Assembly: GCF_026914185.1 (NCBI RefSeq)
Contig: NC_070559.1
Coordinates: 3,818,001 to 3,882,000, forward strand
Reading direction: 5' to 3'
DNA from: Puccinia triticina
Lineage: Eukaryota; Basidiomycota; Pucciniomycetes; Pucciniales; Pucciniaceae
Length of the DNA stretch: 64,000 bases
A program made the position numbers and the translations under genes. This document shows positions 33,374 through 44,767 of the stretch, piece after piece (the first letter of the stretch is position 1; every line of letters begins with the position of its first letter). A model generated the notes under the pieces. That model searched no databases, was not told where the DNA came from, and worked only from the letters and a program-made list of their open reading frames with translations.

Positions 33374-33490
33374 TGGCAAGTTATGGTTTATTTCAGGATA
33401 ATTTCCAACTGATATCCACAGCTGACTTCCTGTCTGTTTCATACCTATCCAGTATTTTTTTACCAAAGGCCTCCAGCAGGGTTATGGAAA

Positions 33491-33542
33491 AAAGTTACAG
33501 TAGGGCACTACCTGGGGAGTGGAAAAATATCTCCCCTGGTGT
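33491..33542 (+). repeat. Right terminus of another CACCAGGG-type element
   Basis: AAAGTTACAGTAGGGCACT, CTGGGGAGTG and TCTCCCCTGGTG align with the proven terminus at 63438 (AAAATTACGG, GGCACT, AGAGTG, CCCTGGTG). The left end is not found in the window. Confidence 0.45.
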
Positions 33543-33785
33543 CAGTACTTGACTTTTTCACTCAAAGTTTCTGCAGCTATTGATATGAGACTGACTGTTT
33601 TAAATTGTTATTGATGTTACTTAGGAGTTGTACCAAGGGCTATATGCATTTATTGCCACAAACAACTTTCAGCAGAACCATTGTCAGGAACAAACTATCT
33701 GCATCAACATTCCAATTGCTGTATTGCAGACAATGGAGCAGTCTTTCAACTCAGGCTTGTTAGATTCAACGGCTTGACTAGCAAC

Positions 33786-34257
33786 CAGGCTTGGGTATTT
33801 TCTCAAGATACAACTCAAGAGAAATTTGTGAAAGCAATTATAGAGCACAAATATTCATTTGCAATGGCCAACCACAAGGGATTCCAAGAGTTCATGCAAT
33901 CAGCCCAGCCCAGCTTTGTCATACCCTGACGCAAGGCGGTCTGAACTGATTGCATTAGCATTTTCAATGAAATTAAGCAAGCTGAAATGGCAAAGATGGC
34001 CCAGTCCAATATGATCTTGTTAACAACTGAAATGTGGATACTTTGGATCTCCCCACTTATATGGTAATAACTGCCCACTTCATCACCAAGAAGTGGGAAA
34101 TAACCAAGTGAATCATCAGCTTTTCGCCCATACCACCTCCGCACTCTGGCCACACAATCTCTAAGCAACTGTTCCATGTTCTGAATGAGTGGAAATGCTT
34201 GAACAAGCTTGGCTTTGTAACTCTTGATAATGTGTCAAATAATACTGCAGCTATGAT
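33786..34257 (+). pseudogene. hAT-family transposase fragment
   Basis: Frame pieces read EKFVKAIIEHKYSFAMANHK, FQEFMQSAQPSFVIP, IFNEIKQAEMAKMAQSNMIL, LTTEMW, then after a small gap MVITAHFITKKWEITK, IISFSPIPPPHSGHTISKQL and FVTLDNVSNNTAA. This is the central hAT pattern of a TTD-W block followed by TAHFI--W and a DN box. TGA codons at 33927-33929, 33942-33944 and 34109-34111 interrupt it. The BED finger and the C-terminal dimerisation region are absent. Confidence 0.75.
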
Positions 34258-37200
34258 CTGATTGCAGTGATTCCCGGGGGCGCAACACTATTGCCCTCGG
34301 GGCGCCCCATCCGCCCCGGTGTATAGGTCTTTCTCTCTCTCTTTTCTTTTCTCTTTTCTCTTTGGTTTTCTTTCTTTATTACAACGAACATCCTTCCATG
34401 AACTCACCACACTGTGTTCTGCTGTTCGTTGCAACACGCCAGCCCTTGATGTACCATGTGTACCATTAGTTCCCGGGGCGTACAAGCGAGCGAAAAACCA
34501 TCGGACCACCGGTATTTTTCCTGGCTGGGTTATTTTTTGTAGAAAGACTACTTATACCGGCTAAGGGCCCATGGTGGGAAGTACATAAATATTTATGCAG
34601 TGGAGATGGTTGATTCCTCTTGACCACAGCCGGATCAAGGAGGTCTTCATCCAATCACAGCGGGAAGGAGGTCATCATGATCCCGGAGATCCCGGTGCTT
34701 TGTGTGCTAGAAACCTGAAGATTAGACAGCAGCTTTGTCAGGCTTTACCTGGCTTTACCTCGAGGGCCCGAACTATGTACACAATAAAGTGAATGTATAT
34801 TCCTCTTGATGACCGGCCGGTCCCGTCATCGAGAGAAGAATATGCACCGCTGGATGACCTGTGTATGTATTTATACCGGCTATTGAGAGGGAGCCGGAGG
34901 GTGGAATTCGCCGGCCGACTTGAGATGCGGGATGGCAGGGGATGGCCGCACACTTCATACGAGCAAGCTTTACGTGGTATGTATTTCGCAGCGTCACGGG
35001 TTGAGATTCAAGTTCGGCTGCCTCGCCTTGCCTATTTGTAGCCTACCCAGCGGTTATAACAGGTAACATAACCGCTGGGCATCTCGCTGAGAATGACTCG
35101 TTTATCTGTACATATATCTTCGACTCCCGCGTGACCAAGCTAGCCAGGATCGGAGCTTTCGGATATGATGGCCGGGGCTTGGCCCGAGCCAATGTTCAGA
35201 TATGTACTTGGCTATAAGCGAGGACCGGTAAAACAAGCTCAAACAATCCCCTACGGCCCCCAAGACCAGACAATATGTTGGTCATCTGGCAGAGTAAGGG
35301 GCTTACAACGGCTGCCTTTATCAAGTCCGACAACACAACAAGTTGACCAGTTCGGTCAACCTGCCGTTGGATGAGCGGTCGGGGGTCTGCGTGCGGGGTT
35401 GCCGGTAACGTGCGCCCCGGGGCCGTACTCACATGTCATCCCCGCCGCCCGGGATCGGAGTCAAGCGGCGCGAGTACAGCATAACCGCTGTGGCAGTGCT
35501 TCGAACTCCGCCCGTCGTCTATAAATAGACCAAAGCTTCGGTCTCTGATGAAGCTATATGCCCAGGTTGCTAGTTTCTGGACTCTGGTGTCTTGGGAAGG
35601 GAAAATATGCAAAAAACATTCTCTTCAATAGTTGGTAAATCTCGGTAGGAACTACAATAATAAGTCGGCGTAAGATGGATATTGGCCAGACTGGTACAGC
35701 AACATAGACCTTCAAGCCGCTTGAGTTATCTATCCTTTTAACGGTCTAGATGTTCTTTGTCTTCGATTGGGGGAAGCATCGTCCCATCAGCTTCAAAGAC
35801 GGGCTGCCGAGCTGGAGTCAAGAGCTCCCCCTCCCCAGAAAATCTGGGCCATCTCTTCCGGGCCGATATCCTCCATCCTTTTGTCTTTCTCCTTGCCCAT
35901 TCTCAAATGAATTCCCATCCCTTTTTCCTCATATAATATCATCTACAGTCTGTCATCAGTTAGCTGCCTATCTTCGTTTATTATTCCCATTGTCTTCGCC
36001 TTTAAACAACCCTGAGCCCGTCATCTCAATCCTCCAGGCCCAAGAAATTGGACTATAGTCTTGCTACTTTTCCTTCGTCAGTAACCTGTTATTTGAAAAA
36101 GATAGTATGAGCTATGGAAGCTGAAGGCCTCTGACATATCCCTTCATTAAACAGATTGTGCTCGACACGGCTAGGACTTAGACTTCGCGACGCTGCTAGG
36201 ACTTTGGTGAAGACTTCACAAGGTAAACCATCACGCTGCCCTTAGTCTTCCAGTCCTCTTCCGTTTCAATCTGGCATCGAATACGTTTTCTCCTACAAAT
36301 GGTTCGGCTCGCTTCCATATTCCGTCCCCATAGTATATTTACTTAGTCCATCTTCAAAACGATCACAAATCCCCACTTGGCGCTAACTGGCGCTAAACAT
36401 ATGGCTTCCTGTCACCTGCCTGCCGCTTCCAAATCGTAGCTGAGGAATCCGCTAGGGTGATGCGGATATCAGATCTCACTCCCCAGAATCACCTCATTTT
36501 CTTGCTTCCTCCCTATCGGCTTCAAATCCCAAACAGCCCCACGGCCACCATCGACTTTCCCTTTGCCTCATCGCTCAGCTCTGTTCAATTTAGCGAAGGC
36601 TCAGTCGGGCCAATCTATATGCGTGTGGATGGATGTTCAGCCAGACAATTCTGGATTTAAAGGTACATCCCGCTCCGAGTTTCGAGGTGACGAGAGTGTC
36701 ATACATATATCCCGGTCACTGCAACATATAAATATGTTTGTTTGTTATGGAGAAGAAAAGCATGGCCACACTCCAGAGCCATTCACACGCATCTTGTTTT
36801 CCTTGTCTTTGCGCCTTTTCGAGCACGTGGATTGGCTGCAAAAGACGCATTTTTACAGCGCAGACCGTATATCTCAAGAATCTTAACTCTTTCCATTCGC
36901 TGCAGTTTGAAGTTATTTTTATGTACAGCGTGATACGTAAAAACTATAGACAAGAAAAAGCGTGTCAGCCAAGATATCGCTGGATTTTGAGTTAGTCTAG
37001 TTCAGGACTTGCTAGCTCTCATGATGGAGCTATGAAGACACTTGGACGATCACGCAGATATTTGTCTTTTTACTATTTATGTATGACCCAAATTCTTTGC
37101 ACCGGATCGTGCGATGATGTTTATCAGATGAACCGCCGGCTGGTTTTTCTTTGTTTTGGTGTTTTCCTGTCGACCCATTATATCAACGGGCCAAAGTGCC

Positions 37201-37576
37201 TATCCTATTGGCAATCGTCACATTCGGCCGGTCGCTTCAGCTACTTGATTTTCTCAATCGGTTGCCACCATAGTTCCATCGCTTTTCCTGCAGCGCTCTG
37301 TTTCCCTTTTTCGCCTGCGTCTGATGTTTTGGAGATCTATCGGACAAGACCCAGGCATTTTAGATCATTCCCCTAGTCTAGCCCCCAAAGAAATGTGCCG
37401 TATGAAAACTTCATTGAGGCTGTTACTTAGTAGATGGCTGGCCAAGCCATCGGTAGATCACTATTCCTCCTCTTTCTTCCTGGGCCCTTTCCCCTTACTG
37501 AATGATTGATCCTATTACTTGAGTGTTAGAGAACTGATGTGGATTTTACTATTTGATTGTTTTTTTGCTTCATCAG
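34258..37576. other. Long gene-poor region upstream of the arrestin-like gene
   Basis: No gene with motif support. 34.26-35.6 kb is GC-rich with short palindromes such as ATGACCGGCCGGTCCCGTCAT near 34808 and a TATAAATAG at about 35520, and could be an old solo LTR. 35.7-37.5 kb is pyrimidine-rich with several acceptor-like TTTTCAG sites and may include 5' untranslated exons of the next gene. Confidence 0.35.
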
Positions 37577-39607
37577 ATGCACCCGGATCAGCACAGGGCC
37601 ATAGACAACAGCGACTTTGTGGAGTCGATTCAAGAACCCAATCACTTCCCATCTGGCCGGTCCAGCCGAGCGACTGCTGCATCTGTTTGCACTGACTCTA
37701 GCGTCACTGAGCATTGTTGTTCAGAGGAGTACACTCCCAAAGAATCAGAGGTAAGCAAATGTGGCTGCACTTTTTCATCCACAGGGATCCATGCTCTTTG
37801 AGAGTGCTGGTTGAGAAACCCAGCAAACTCTGCTCCGACTGCCCTGCCCTCCCCGGGCTTGGATAGACTTGGCATTGATTTTCTTCTTACTCGGAACTAA
37901 TTAGACTTTTGTTTCTTTCTCATCGGAAATTTTGCAGAAAAAGCTGAGGAGTCTTGTCAATCAGCGCTCGAGATCAATCAAACGTTTCCTTTGGGATGAG
38001 CCGCTGGGTCGACCGGTGCCGGCGCGGAACTCGATCGACAGTAAGTTGACCGCCGTTGAGTCGGTCTGTTCCCGGACCCCGTCCGATTCGGCACAGCTCA
38101 AGCTCCGATCGGCGCACCGGTCGATCTCCCCGTTCGCTCTTGCCACCTTTGCCGCCGATCCTCACCCGATCTATTCTCAGCCTCCCCAACCACCCCCGAC
38201 GTGCCCCTTGCCATCACTGCCCGTTGACCTCCCGGCGTCGTCCAGTAATAACTCACCCTCCCCGGCCCAGCCGAGCTTCTCAGCTTCGGCGGCCAGTCTG
38301 TCGTCGCTCTCCCGCGGGCCCAAGCCTGCGCTACACTTGCCTCCTCGCCAGCAGTATCCCAGCCTCCCACAGCTGCACTCTCAAGCTAGTCTCCAGAATG
38401 TGCATCCATGCATTTCTTACCGTCAGGCTCACCAGCCAGCCGAAGATACTTTCTACGATGATGACCCGTTCGCGGCCGAAAGAATCGTGGTGACCGGGCC
38501 CCGTCACCGCCAGGCCAGCTCGGGATGGCCTGATGACGAGTCCGTCGATCCGCTAGGCCCGGTCGCCCGCCACAGCAGGCCGAATTCCGTCTATACGGCT
38601 GCATCCGAATCTTGTTATTCTGTCAACACCACCATCGACTCCGGAGTCGTCCCTTCACCCTTTGGTGGATATGTCTTTGCTACCACGCCCCGCACGCAAG
38701 GTCCACCCACCTCAATCTCTACCAGTGGCGAAAGTCAGGAGGGAGTGATCACCCCAAGCATCTCCGGCGAAGATGATGAGCTTAGCCAGATCGGAGTACC
38801 CCAGCTACACCGACTGACTATGACCTCTCCTGAGGTCCCTTCCCCCAAGGAGCTCCACATTGTCCCCTCTCCTCCTCCGCTTGCCGAGACTTTCAGCTTC
38901 GGATTACCCAGTCGATTTGACGGGTTTTTCTTTGGATATCATCGGCGCCCCGATCCGAAGTACCATGCTGGTCCGGCCATGATCCTCAAAGTATCTCCAC
39001 CTATCAGCTCGACCGCCTTCAGTCCGGGAGAATCAATCCGATTCAAAATCACACTTGCGAACCTTTTTGATCATGTCATCGTCAGTTTTGTCGGCGAATC
39101 CAGACTCCTCGGTGAACATAAAATCAAATCTCATCGGTTCCTTAAACATGAAGTCGACCTCGATTCTCCCGGGAAATATGGCTGTTGGGAGGTCCAACGT
39201 GGTGTCGACCCTAAGGAATGGCTCGTTCATTTAAAAATCCCGTCCATTTCTAATTGCAACTGTAAAGAGAAATTGGACAAGAATCACTTCGGAGAACTAG
39301 ATATACCTTCGAGTACGATTAACAACAAAGTGAGGGATCAAATGCCTACAATTCAAAAGGTCGCTTTTTACTGAAACAACAATCTTCACATTTTTAGATC
39401 TTTATCGCTTATCATCTGATCATCCGAGGAATCGGAAAACAGAAGAAAGCCGAGAAACCAACTAAGAAAAAGAAGAAATCGAAAGGGGAAGAAAGAGTTA
39501 GATTGACAGTAATGGTCAAAAAAGAAAAAACTCCTTATCCAGCAACACTTCCTGAAAAGGTCTGGGTTGCTGGTGAACACAATTATTCGTGTGTATCAAT
39601 CGAATGA
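37577..39607 (+). CDS. Arrestin-like domain protein, 591 aa, three exons
   Basis: Exons 37577-37750, 37938-39329 and 39398-39607 give 592 codons in frame with TGA at 39605. Introns are 187 nt (GTAAGC...TTGCAG) and 68 nt (GTGAGG...TTTTAG). The N-terminal half is low-complexity and Ser/Pro-rich. From about residue 380 it resembles an arrestin N-domain: ILKVSPPISSTAFSPGESIR, HVIVSFVGES, KIKSHRF, WLVHLKIPSIS, then across the last intron IFIAYHLIIRGIG and a Lys-rich loop. Alpha-arrestins adapt ubiquitin ligases to membrane cargo; that role is inferred from fold resemblance only. CATCAG before the ATG could be a splice acceptor, so an upstream exon is possible. Confidence 0.6.
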
Positions 39608-40025
39608 AGGTCTTATGAATTAAACGACTTATAACTGTCAGCTTGTACCTGGCTTGTCTCTTGTTTGAAGAAGAATCTGCATTTGTCTAAAAAGAAGAAG
39701 ATCACTCGAGGGCTAAGCCTTCAACTGATTGGTTTTGTGATCTGTACCTTCGTCCCAAGCGGTTCTTCTCCATAAATACTTAATACTTGTATGCTCTGTG
39801 TCTTCTTTTGGTTTGCATCTCCTCCAGAGTTCTCCCAAATTTCGAAAGAAGAAACGCATAATTTCCCCACTTCAAAGGCACCCTCGTGAGGGGTGATTCT
39901 GAGACTCTGGAACCTGGGCATTTTTCTTCGTCTGACTCTGCAGTGAGAGACTGAGACAAGAGCTGCAAGCAAAGGCGCCTCTTTACTGCAGATGCCGCAC
40001 TTTTGTTCAAATCCTAGCCTAACTA

Positions 40026-40438
40026 TTGTCTTTTTCAAAAACCTTGGTCACTTTTTTGTTCTTTTGTTTTGGTAGATCCTTGCAGATCCCATATTTTTCT
40101 TATATACTTCTTGACAGGTGTCAGATGCGGCCCAAGGCTAAATCTCACCTCAGAGCCATTGTCCTCCAGAAGAAAGTGAAGGAGTTGACTTCAGTAAAAA
40201 GCGAGTTCATATTTGGAACCAGAGCCAAAATAATACCCCTCCTGCCCCTCCTCATGGTGCTGGACAGCTGCCCTCCGCCTGAACGGAGGGGCCGACGGAG
40301 CCCGGGATCGTTACACCAGCTGCAAGGACAAGAGAGATGTGGGATAATTGAGCCCAAAGTTAATCTTAAAACTGAAAATAAACCCATACAATGAAACAAA
40401 AAAGAAGAAAAAGTGACCAAGGTTTTTGAAAAAGACAA
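40026..40438. mobile_element. 413-bp MITE with TA duplication
   Basis: About 40-bp inverted ends, TTGTCTTTTTCAAAAACC continuing TTGGTCACTTTTT, are flanked by TA at 40024-40025 and 40439-40440. There is no coding capacity. Confidence 0.65.
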
Positions 40439-40821
40439 TACATAAATCTCTTGAACGGAGGGGAGGGGGGGCCCTTGTCTCAAATTGGGACGTCAAAACG
40501 GGGCCTAATTATAGAAAGAACTATGAAAAGAGAGTTGGTGAGCACAGACCCATTCAGTGCAAAATTCAATGTTTCAGTCTTATTAAGGATTTTTTCTGGA
40601 GTGGAAGGAGTTTTGTGAAATGACTCAAATCATGTAGGTTGGACAGGCATATGCTAGCCTTTGACCTCAGCAATTTTATTCCAAAAAATGTTGTTGTGGC
40701 AAGGAATCACAGAGGTTTGAATATTCCTCCCAGCCAAACTCAGATTCTTGGCACGCCAAAAAGGGGCAATAGCACGCAAGTCCCTGAACTTTGTGCGGAT
40801 AGCTCAACAGAGTCAATACTT

Positions 40822-40954
40822 TTTTTTTTTTTTTAAGTGCAGTTTGTTTTGACATTGCGCACTATGAGGTAAGAACAAGAGATGCCACTCAGGGCTACAA
40901 ACTTTCCGACCAAAATTTTCAACGTGTTTAAATCATAAGAAAAGGAGAAATGAG
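40822..40954 (-). mobile_element. 133-bp SINE-like or 5'-truncated LINE insertion
   Basis: On the minus strand it ends in GCACTT plus an A-run and is flanked by the 13-bp duplication AGAGTCAATACTT (40809-40821 and 40955-40967). Its last 35-40 bp (CATAGTGCGCAATG, then A/C-rich, then CTGCACT) match the 3' end of the LINE at 48790-48820. The upstream part does not match that LINE's 3' UTR. Confidence 0.8.
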
Positions 40955-41140
40955 AGAGTCAATACTTGCATCAAGTAGAGAGAGAAAGAACTACATGAGT
41001 CTGTGACAGGTATCGTAGTCGAGTACAGGTACTCTAGTGGTGTCACAACAAGTCCCTCGAGACTTCGGGCCCCCGGGGGGTAGGCTGAACTCGAGAAGCG
41101 AGCCTTGCCTCCTGCCGAGGGCTGTCGGAAACAAGATTTG

Positions 41141-42482
41141 ATGGCCGAGATCGACAGAATGGATGAGCTCGAAGCGATTACGAACGCGCTGGACGAATAC
41201 CAATCAACGAAACTATTTTCGCTTGATGTAAGACGCGACTTGATTGGCCAAGAAGCGTCGTTTGATAACTCGCAAGAAATCGACACCAATGAGGACCTTC
41301 CTGAAAACGTGAAACAGATGGAAGTCGACGAGAAACTGCTCACTACTTTGGATTATGATCTGATTAGTTACGAGGTACCGTTATATCTCCCTCTCTCAAC
41401 CGCGTTCTGCGACGTGTTAACATGTCGTTCTCATTCCCAAACACTTTTACCTAGTCTTACCTCTCGGCAGTCAAATTCAACTGGGTCGAGGCCGCTGCAA
41501 AAGAAAAGTTTATCGCGAGCACGATATTTGAGGAAAAGGGATGGAATTGTTCATACGACGAGATCCAAAGACTGAGTGAGTTGAGCTTCCAGCATCATCA
41601 ATTTAAAACTGAAGTCGTGCCCCTTAGCAAAAAACCAGTTGAAATTTGATCTCTTGTAGATGTGACCAACTCGGAGTATGAGACTACGCTCAAGGCTTTA
41701 CAAGCAGCAATTGATGATGATGAAAGCAAGATCTTAGAGATGGCGCAGGAGCTCCAAGACCGATACACGGACGCACAGGCGACGTACAAGCTGAACCGGG
41801 CATTGACGAACGATATAGCGGACTTGGAGCTCGAGCTGAACGAGCTCAAGATGAACCAGAAGGAGGACGACATGGAGCTGATGACGATCAGCGAGGCGAC
41901 TGAGGCCGCCGGAGATTTGGAACGTCAGCTGATGGAATTGGCCTCCAAGCTCTCGGAAAATCACCAGCAGATCCCCAAGTTGAAGGCCCAGTATCCTAAA
42001 GAATTCAAGCTCGTCGACCAGCTCAGAGTCGAACGGAACGCGCTTGATAAGGCGGAAGGTGACCGTAGAAGAACCCTGGGTGGAAAGACCAAGAGAAGTT
42101 CGATTGCTAAACTGGAATCCGCTCGAACATGGTTCGTTTCAATCCCTGTTGTTAATGTATTTTATGTTTTTATCTGTGTTTTTTTTTTTCAAAAAAAAAA
42201 AAAAAACCTCGCTCACTCTATGATTGTGTGGCTTAAACTCTCAGGTTAACCAGTACCACTCAAAGTTACAGGGCCGCGATGGGGATACTATCAATTGACA
42301 TTTCAGGCTCAAATCCACTATTTCCCAGCAAGTTACACATCAAGTTTGGTCTACGCCATCCGCTAACCGGGACGCTTGTGATTGAATTCGCTGGGTCTCC
42401 TGCGCTTGGGACCCTGACCATCTCATCCGCCTATGTGAATGACCGCGCACCATCCTTATCTCTCTCCTGCATTCCAAGCTGA
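41141..42482 (+). CDS. Coiled-coil protein of unknown function, 354 aa, four exons
   Basis: Exons 41141-41374, 41455-41575, 41660-42131 and 42245-42482 join in frame to 355 codons. Introns are 80, 84 and 113 nt; the third contains an A-run. The N-terminus is acidic (MAEIDRMDELEAIT). SYLSAVKFNWVEAAAKEKF and a long coiled coil (about residues 125-260, rich in E/L/K/D) follow. A compact C-terminal beta-rich part begins YRAAMGILSIDISG. The layout of coiled coil plus small C-terminal domain recalls kinetochore proteins such as Spc7/KNL1, but I could not confirm that. The start is the first ATG of this frame; an upstream exon is possible. Confidence 0.55.
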
Positions 42483-43543
42483 CCATCCCATTATTTCTTG
42501 TGGTCTGGCTAGCTCGACCAATCTTCTCAGGATATCAGCTCGATTGTCGACCCTCATGTCCGTAATGATGAACTCATCGCTTTGATTATCTCCGTCCAAC
42601 TCTTCCTGGCCCAGCTCCAATCTTCCCTCCCCGAGAATTGATACACTGCGAAGTACAGATCATCTCTTGCTCCGCTTCGTGATGTACTAGTGCTTTACCC
42701 TCTAATACCCTCTCATAAGCTATCCTTATGGATACGGCTGTTGTTACGCTGAAGTCAACCTACTACCATGTATCAACTTCCTCCTCTTCCCCTCTCCGCA
42801 TCTCCAAGTTCCGTGTTGTAGTTCTGCGCTTACCTCCATAATCACTTGTATTCTTGAAAAACCCATATACTAATGACAATTGTTTCTGGTGTTGTGCTAT
42901 GTGAAGTGATAACCATCCAAGATACATATTCTATCTGGTGTTGAGTTTTTCCTGTCACATATTGAAGCCCCTCCCCCGGCGTTCCCGAGGTACCATAATG
43001 CAGAGGTGACGGGACTTGTGATAAATAAGGCTGCTGCCGACAAGCGCTAATTCTAAATATTAGTCACAAACTTCAAGAGGAGATCCAAGACCAACGCATT
43101 AATCAATGACGGGATGCAGAAAGTCTTGCCGTCTTTGGAAGGAAGCACGTTAAGCCCGTTAGGTGTCGCGATTTATTCACTCACACAAGCTCTTCGCGAC
43201 CCCGAAAGTTGAAACATGCTGAAGCTGACTGCGTATGTTACATAATCCCCCAGCGGACAACACGAACGTTGAGCCTCGCACGAGTGACCGTTAGCTTTCT
43301 CCGAGCGGGCTGTTGATTGGTTTTTGACGGTAGATTTTCGGTTAGAGTGCAGCTTGTTGTATTTATTGAGATCTCTTCGCATCGGATTGTGTTACTTTCG
43401 CTCTCGCAATCCTGCCCACTGGCGACCCCCCACCCCTCGACCCCCCTCCCGGTATCCGCTCTGAATCGGTTCAGGTCCTCTCGGACTCGATTCACAACCC
43501 TCGAGACGCGCCTGTCGCCAACGACGCGTCGCCTGACATCGTC
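42483..43543. other. Intergenic and probable LINE 5' untranslated region
   Basis: 42.5-43.1 kb shows no gene. The C-rich stretch before 43544 is probably the LINE 5' UTR or promoter; its left border could not be set because no target duplication was found. Confidence 0.4.
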
Positions 43544-44767
43544 ATGACCTCCGCACCCGAACCGAGTCGGCTCCTCGAAACCCGTCTGCCAGCGCCCCCT
43601 GCGACTCCAGCGACCGAGGCCACGTCGGCGTCATTCCTCCGATCCCTTCTGGCCCGCCCAGAAAACCAAACCCATGACGGAAAAGTTGTTATGGACACGA
43701 TGCTAATGTCCTTACTACTTCAGCTCCTGGACAGCGAAGCCGAGCAAAAGCGCATGATCTTACGTACGATGGAAGAAATGCGCCAGACCATGCAGGAGAT
43801 GAAACTCGCGATGGCGGACCTTCGCGAGCTACCAGGACGCGTCACAACCATCGAGGCAGGACAATTGACGCGAAAACAACCCGCAACGGTCAAATCCTAC
43901 GCGTCGACTGCAGCTAAGCCGAAAGCCCCGCCCCCCCCTCCGACCAAGACTGAGATGACAGCGGCTCGGCCGGGCCTGACAATCATTCACGCCCGAGCGG
44001 GCACCACACCACTGAAGGAAGTAGACGCTGAAATCGTTGTCCGGAAAGCGAACGAGGTCCTCGACAAGATGAACGCCAACGTCCAGGGCGAGAAGGTTAC
44101 GGTTAAGGCCGTCCGGTTCCTGCCATCTGGTGACGTGTCCTTCTACTCGAAAAACCGCCAACACAAAGAGTGGCTGATGCGCAACAAACATGAGTGGAGC
44201 AAGCAGGTTCACCCCGACTTAGAAGCGTCGCCAAGCACATATTCGGTCCTGGCCCACGGGATTCCCCGGACATTCAACGTCGACGCGGCAGCGAGTAAGA
44301 TCGCCATCGCTGCGGACAACAACAATTTTGGTTCAGAAAAAATCTTCAGGATCCGATGGCTGGGAGGCTCCAGGGACCCGACGGACCCTCGGCAGGCCGG
44401 TACCATTGTTATATCTTTCACTGACCCTGCAACCGCTGACCTATTGGTTAAACAGCGAGGATTATTTTTGAGTGGCTGCTTTCATAGGGCCGAACGATTC
44501 AAGAAATTGCCGCCGCAGTGTTTCAAATGCCTGGAAATGGGCCACTTTGGCAAATGGTGCCGGGCTGACCCGAAGTGCGGTAAATGCGGAGCTAAGCACG
44601 AGACTCGGGACTGCCAGGAGGCAGCAAGCTCAGGAGGAAAGCTGTGTGTGATCTGTAAGGACGCCGGCAAGGGGAAGGGAGTTTGGGAAACCCACACGCC
44701 TTTTGATAAGGCGTGTGAGGTGAAACGGGCATGGCTACTTTCTAAAAATCACCTCCGCAATGAATAA
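43544..44767 (+). CDS. LINE ORF1, nucleic-acid-binding Gag-like protein
   Basis: 407 aa. Pro/Ala-rich N-terminus, a methionine-rich helix (MILRTMEEMRQTMQEMKLAM), then an RRM-like or esterase-free middle. Zinc knuckles follow from about residue 326: CFKCLEMGHFGKWC (CX2CX4HX4C), CGKCGAKHETRDC (CX2CX3HX4C), and a looser third starting CVICK. It would coat the element RNA and act as a chaperone. The last codons overlap ORF2 in the sequence ATGAATAA. Confidence 0.85.
   Translation: MTSAPEPSRLLETRLPAPPATPATEATSASFLRSLLARPENQTHDGKVVMDTMLMSLLLQLLDSEAEQKRMILRTMEEMRQTMQEMKLAMADLRELPGRVTTIEAGQLTRKQPATVKSYASTAAKPKAPPPPPTKTEMTAARPGLTIIHARAGTTPLKEVDAEIVVRKANEVLDKMNANVQGEKVTVKAVRFLPSGDVSFYSKNRQHKEWLMRNKHEWSKQVHPDLEASPSTYSVLAHGIPRTFNVDAAASKIAIAADNNNFGSEKIFRIRWLGGSRDPTDPRQAGTIVISFTDPATADLLVKQRGLFLSGCFHRAERFKKLPPQCFKCLEMGHFGKWCRADPKCGKCGAKHETRDCQEAASSGGKLCVICKDAGKGKGVWETHTPFDKACEVKRAWLLSKNHLRNE

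Larger units (their letters stand above)
39608..41140. other. Intergenic, with a MITE and a SINE-like insertion
   Basis: No gene supported. Contains the 413-bp TA-flanked inverted-repeat element and the 133-bp poly(A) insertion annotated separately. Confidence 0.5.

Noticed and set aside
42180..42205. Poly(A) run as another retroposon tail
   Set aside because: It lies inside a spliceable intron of the coiled-coil gene and has no flanking duplication.
41141..42482. Firm assignment of the coiled-coil protein to Spc7/KNL1
   Set aside because: Only the general layout fits; I could not match family-specific motifs.
43000..43543. Target-site duplication for the LINE matching the sequence after the poly(A) tail
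   Set aside because: Only a short AAGACC match near 43086 was seen, which is too weak to set the 5' border.
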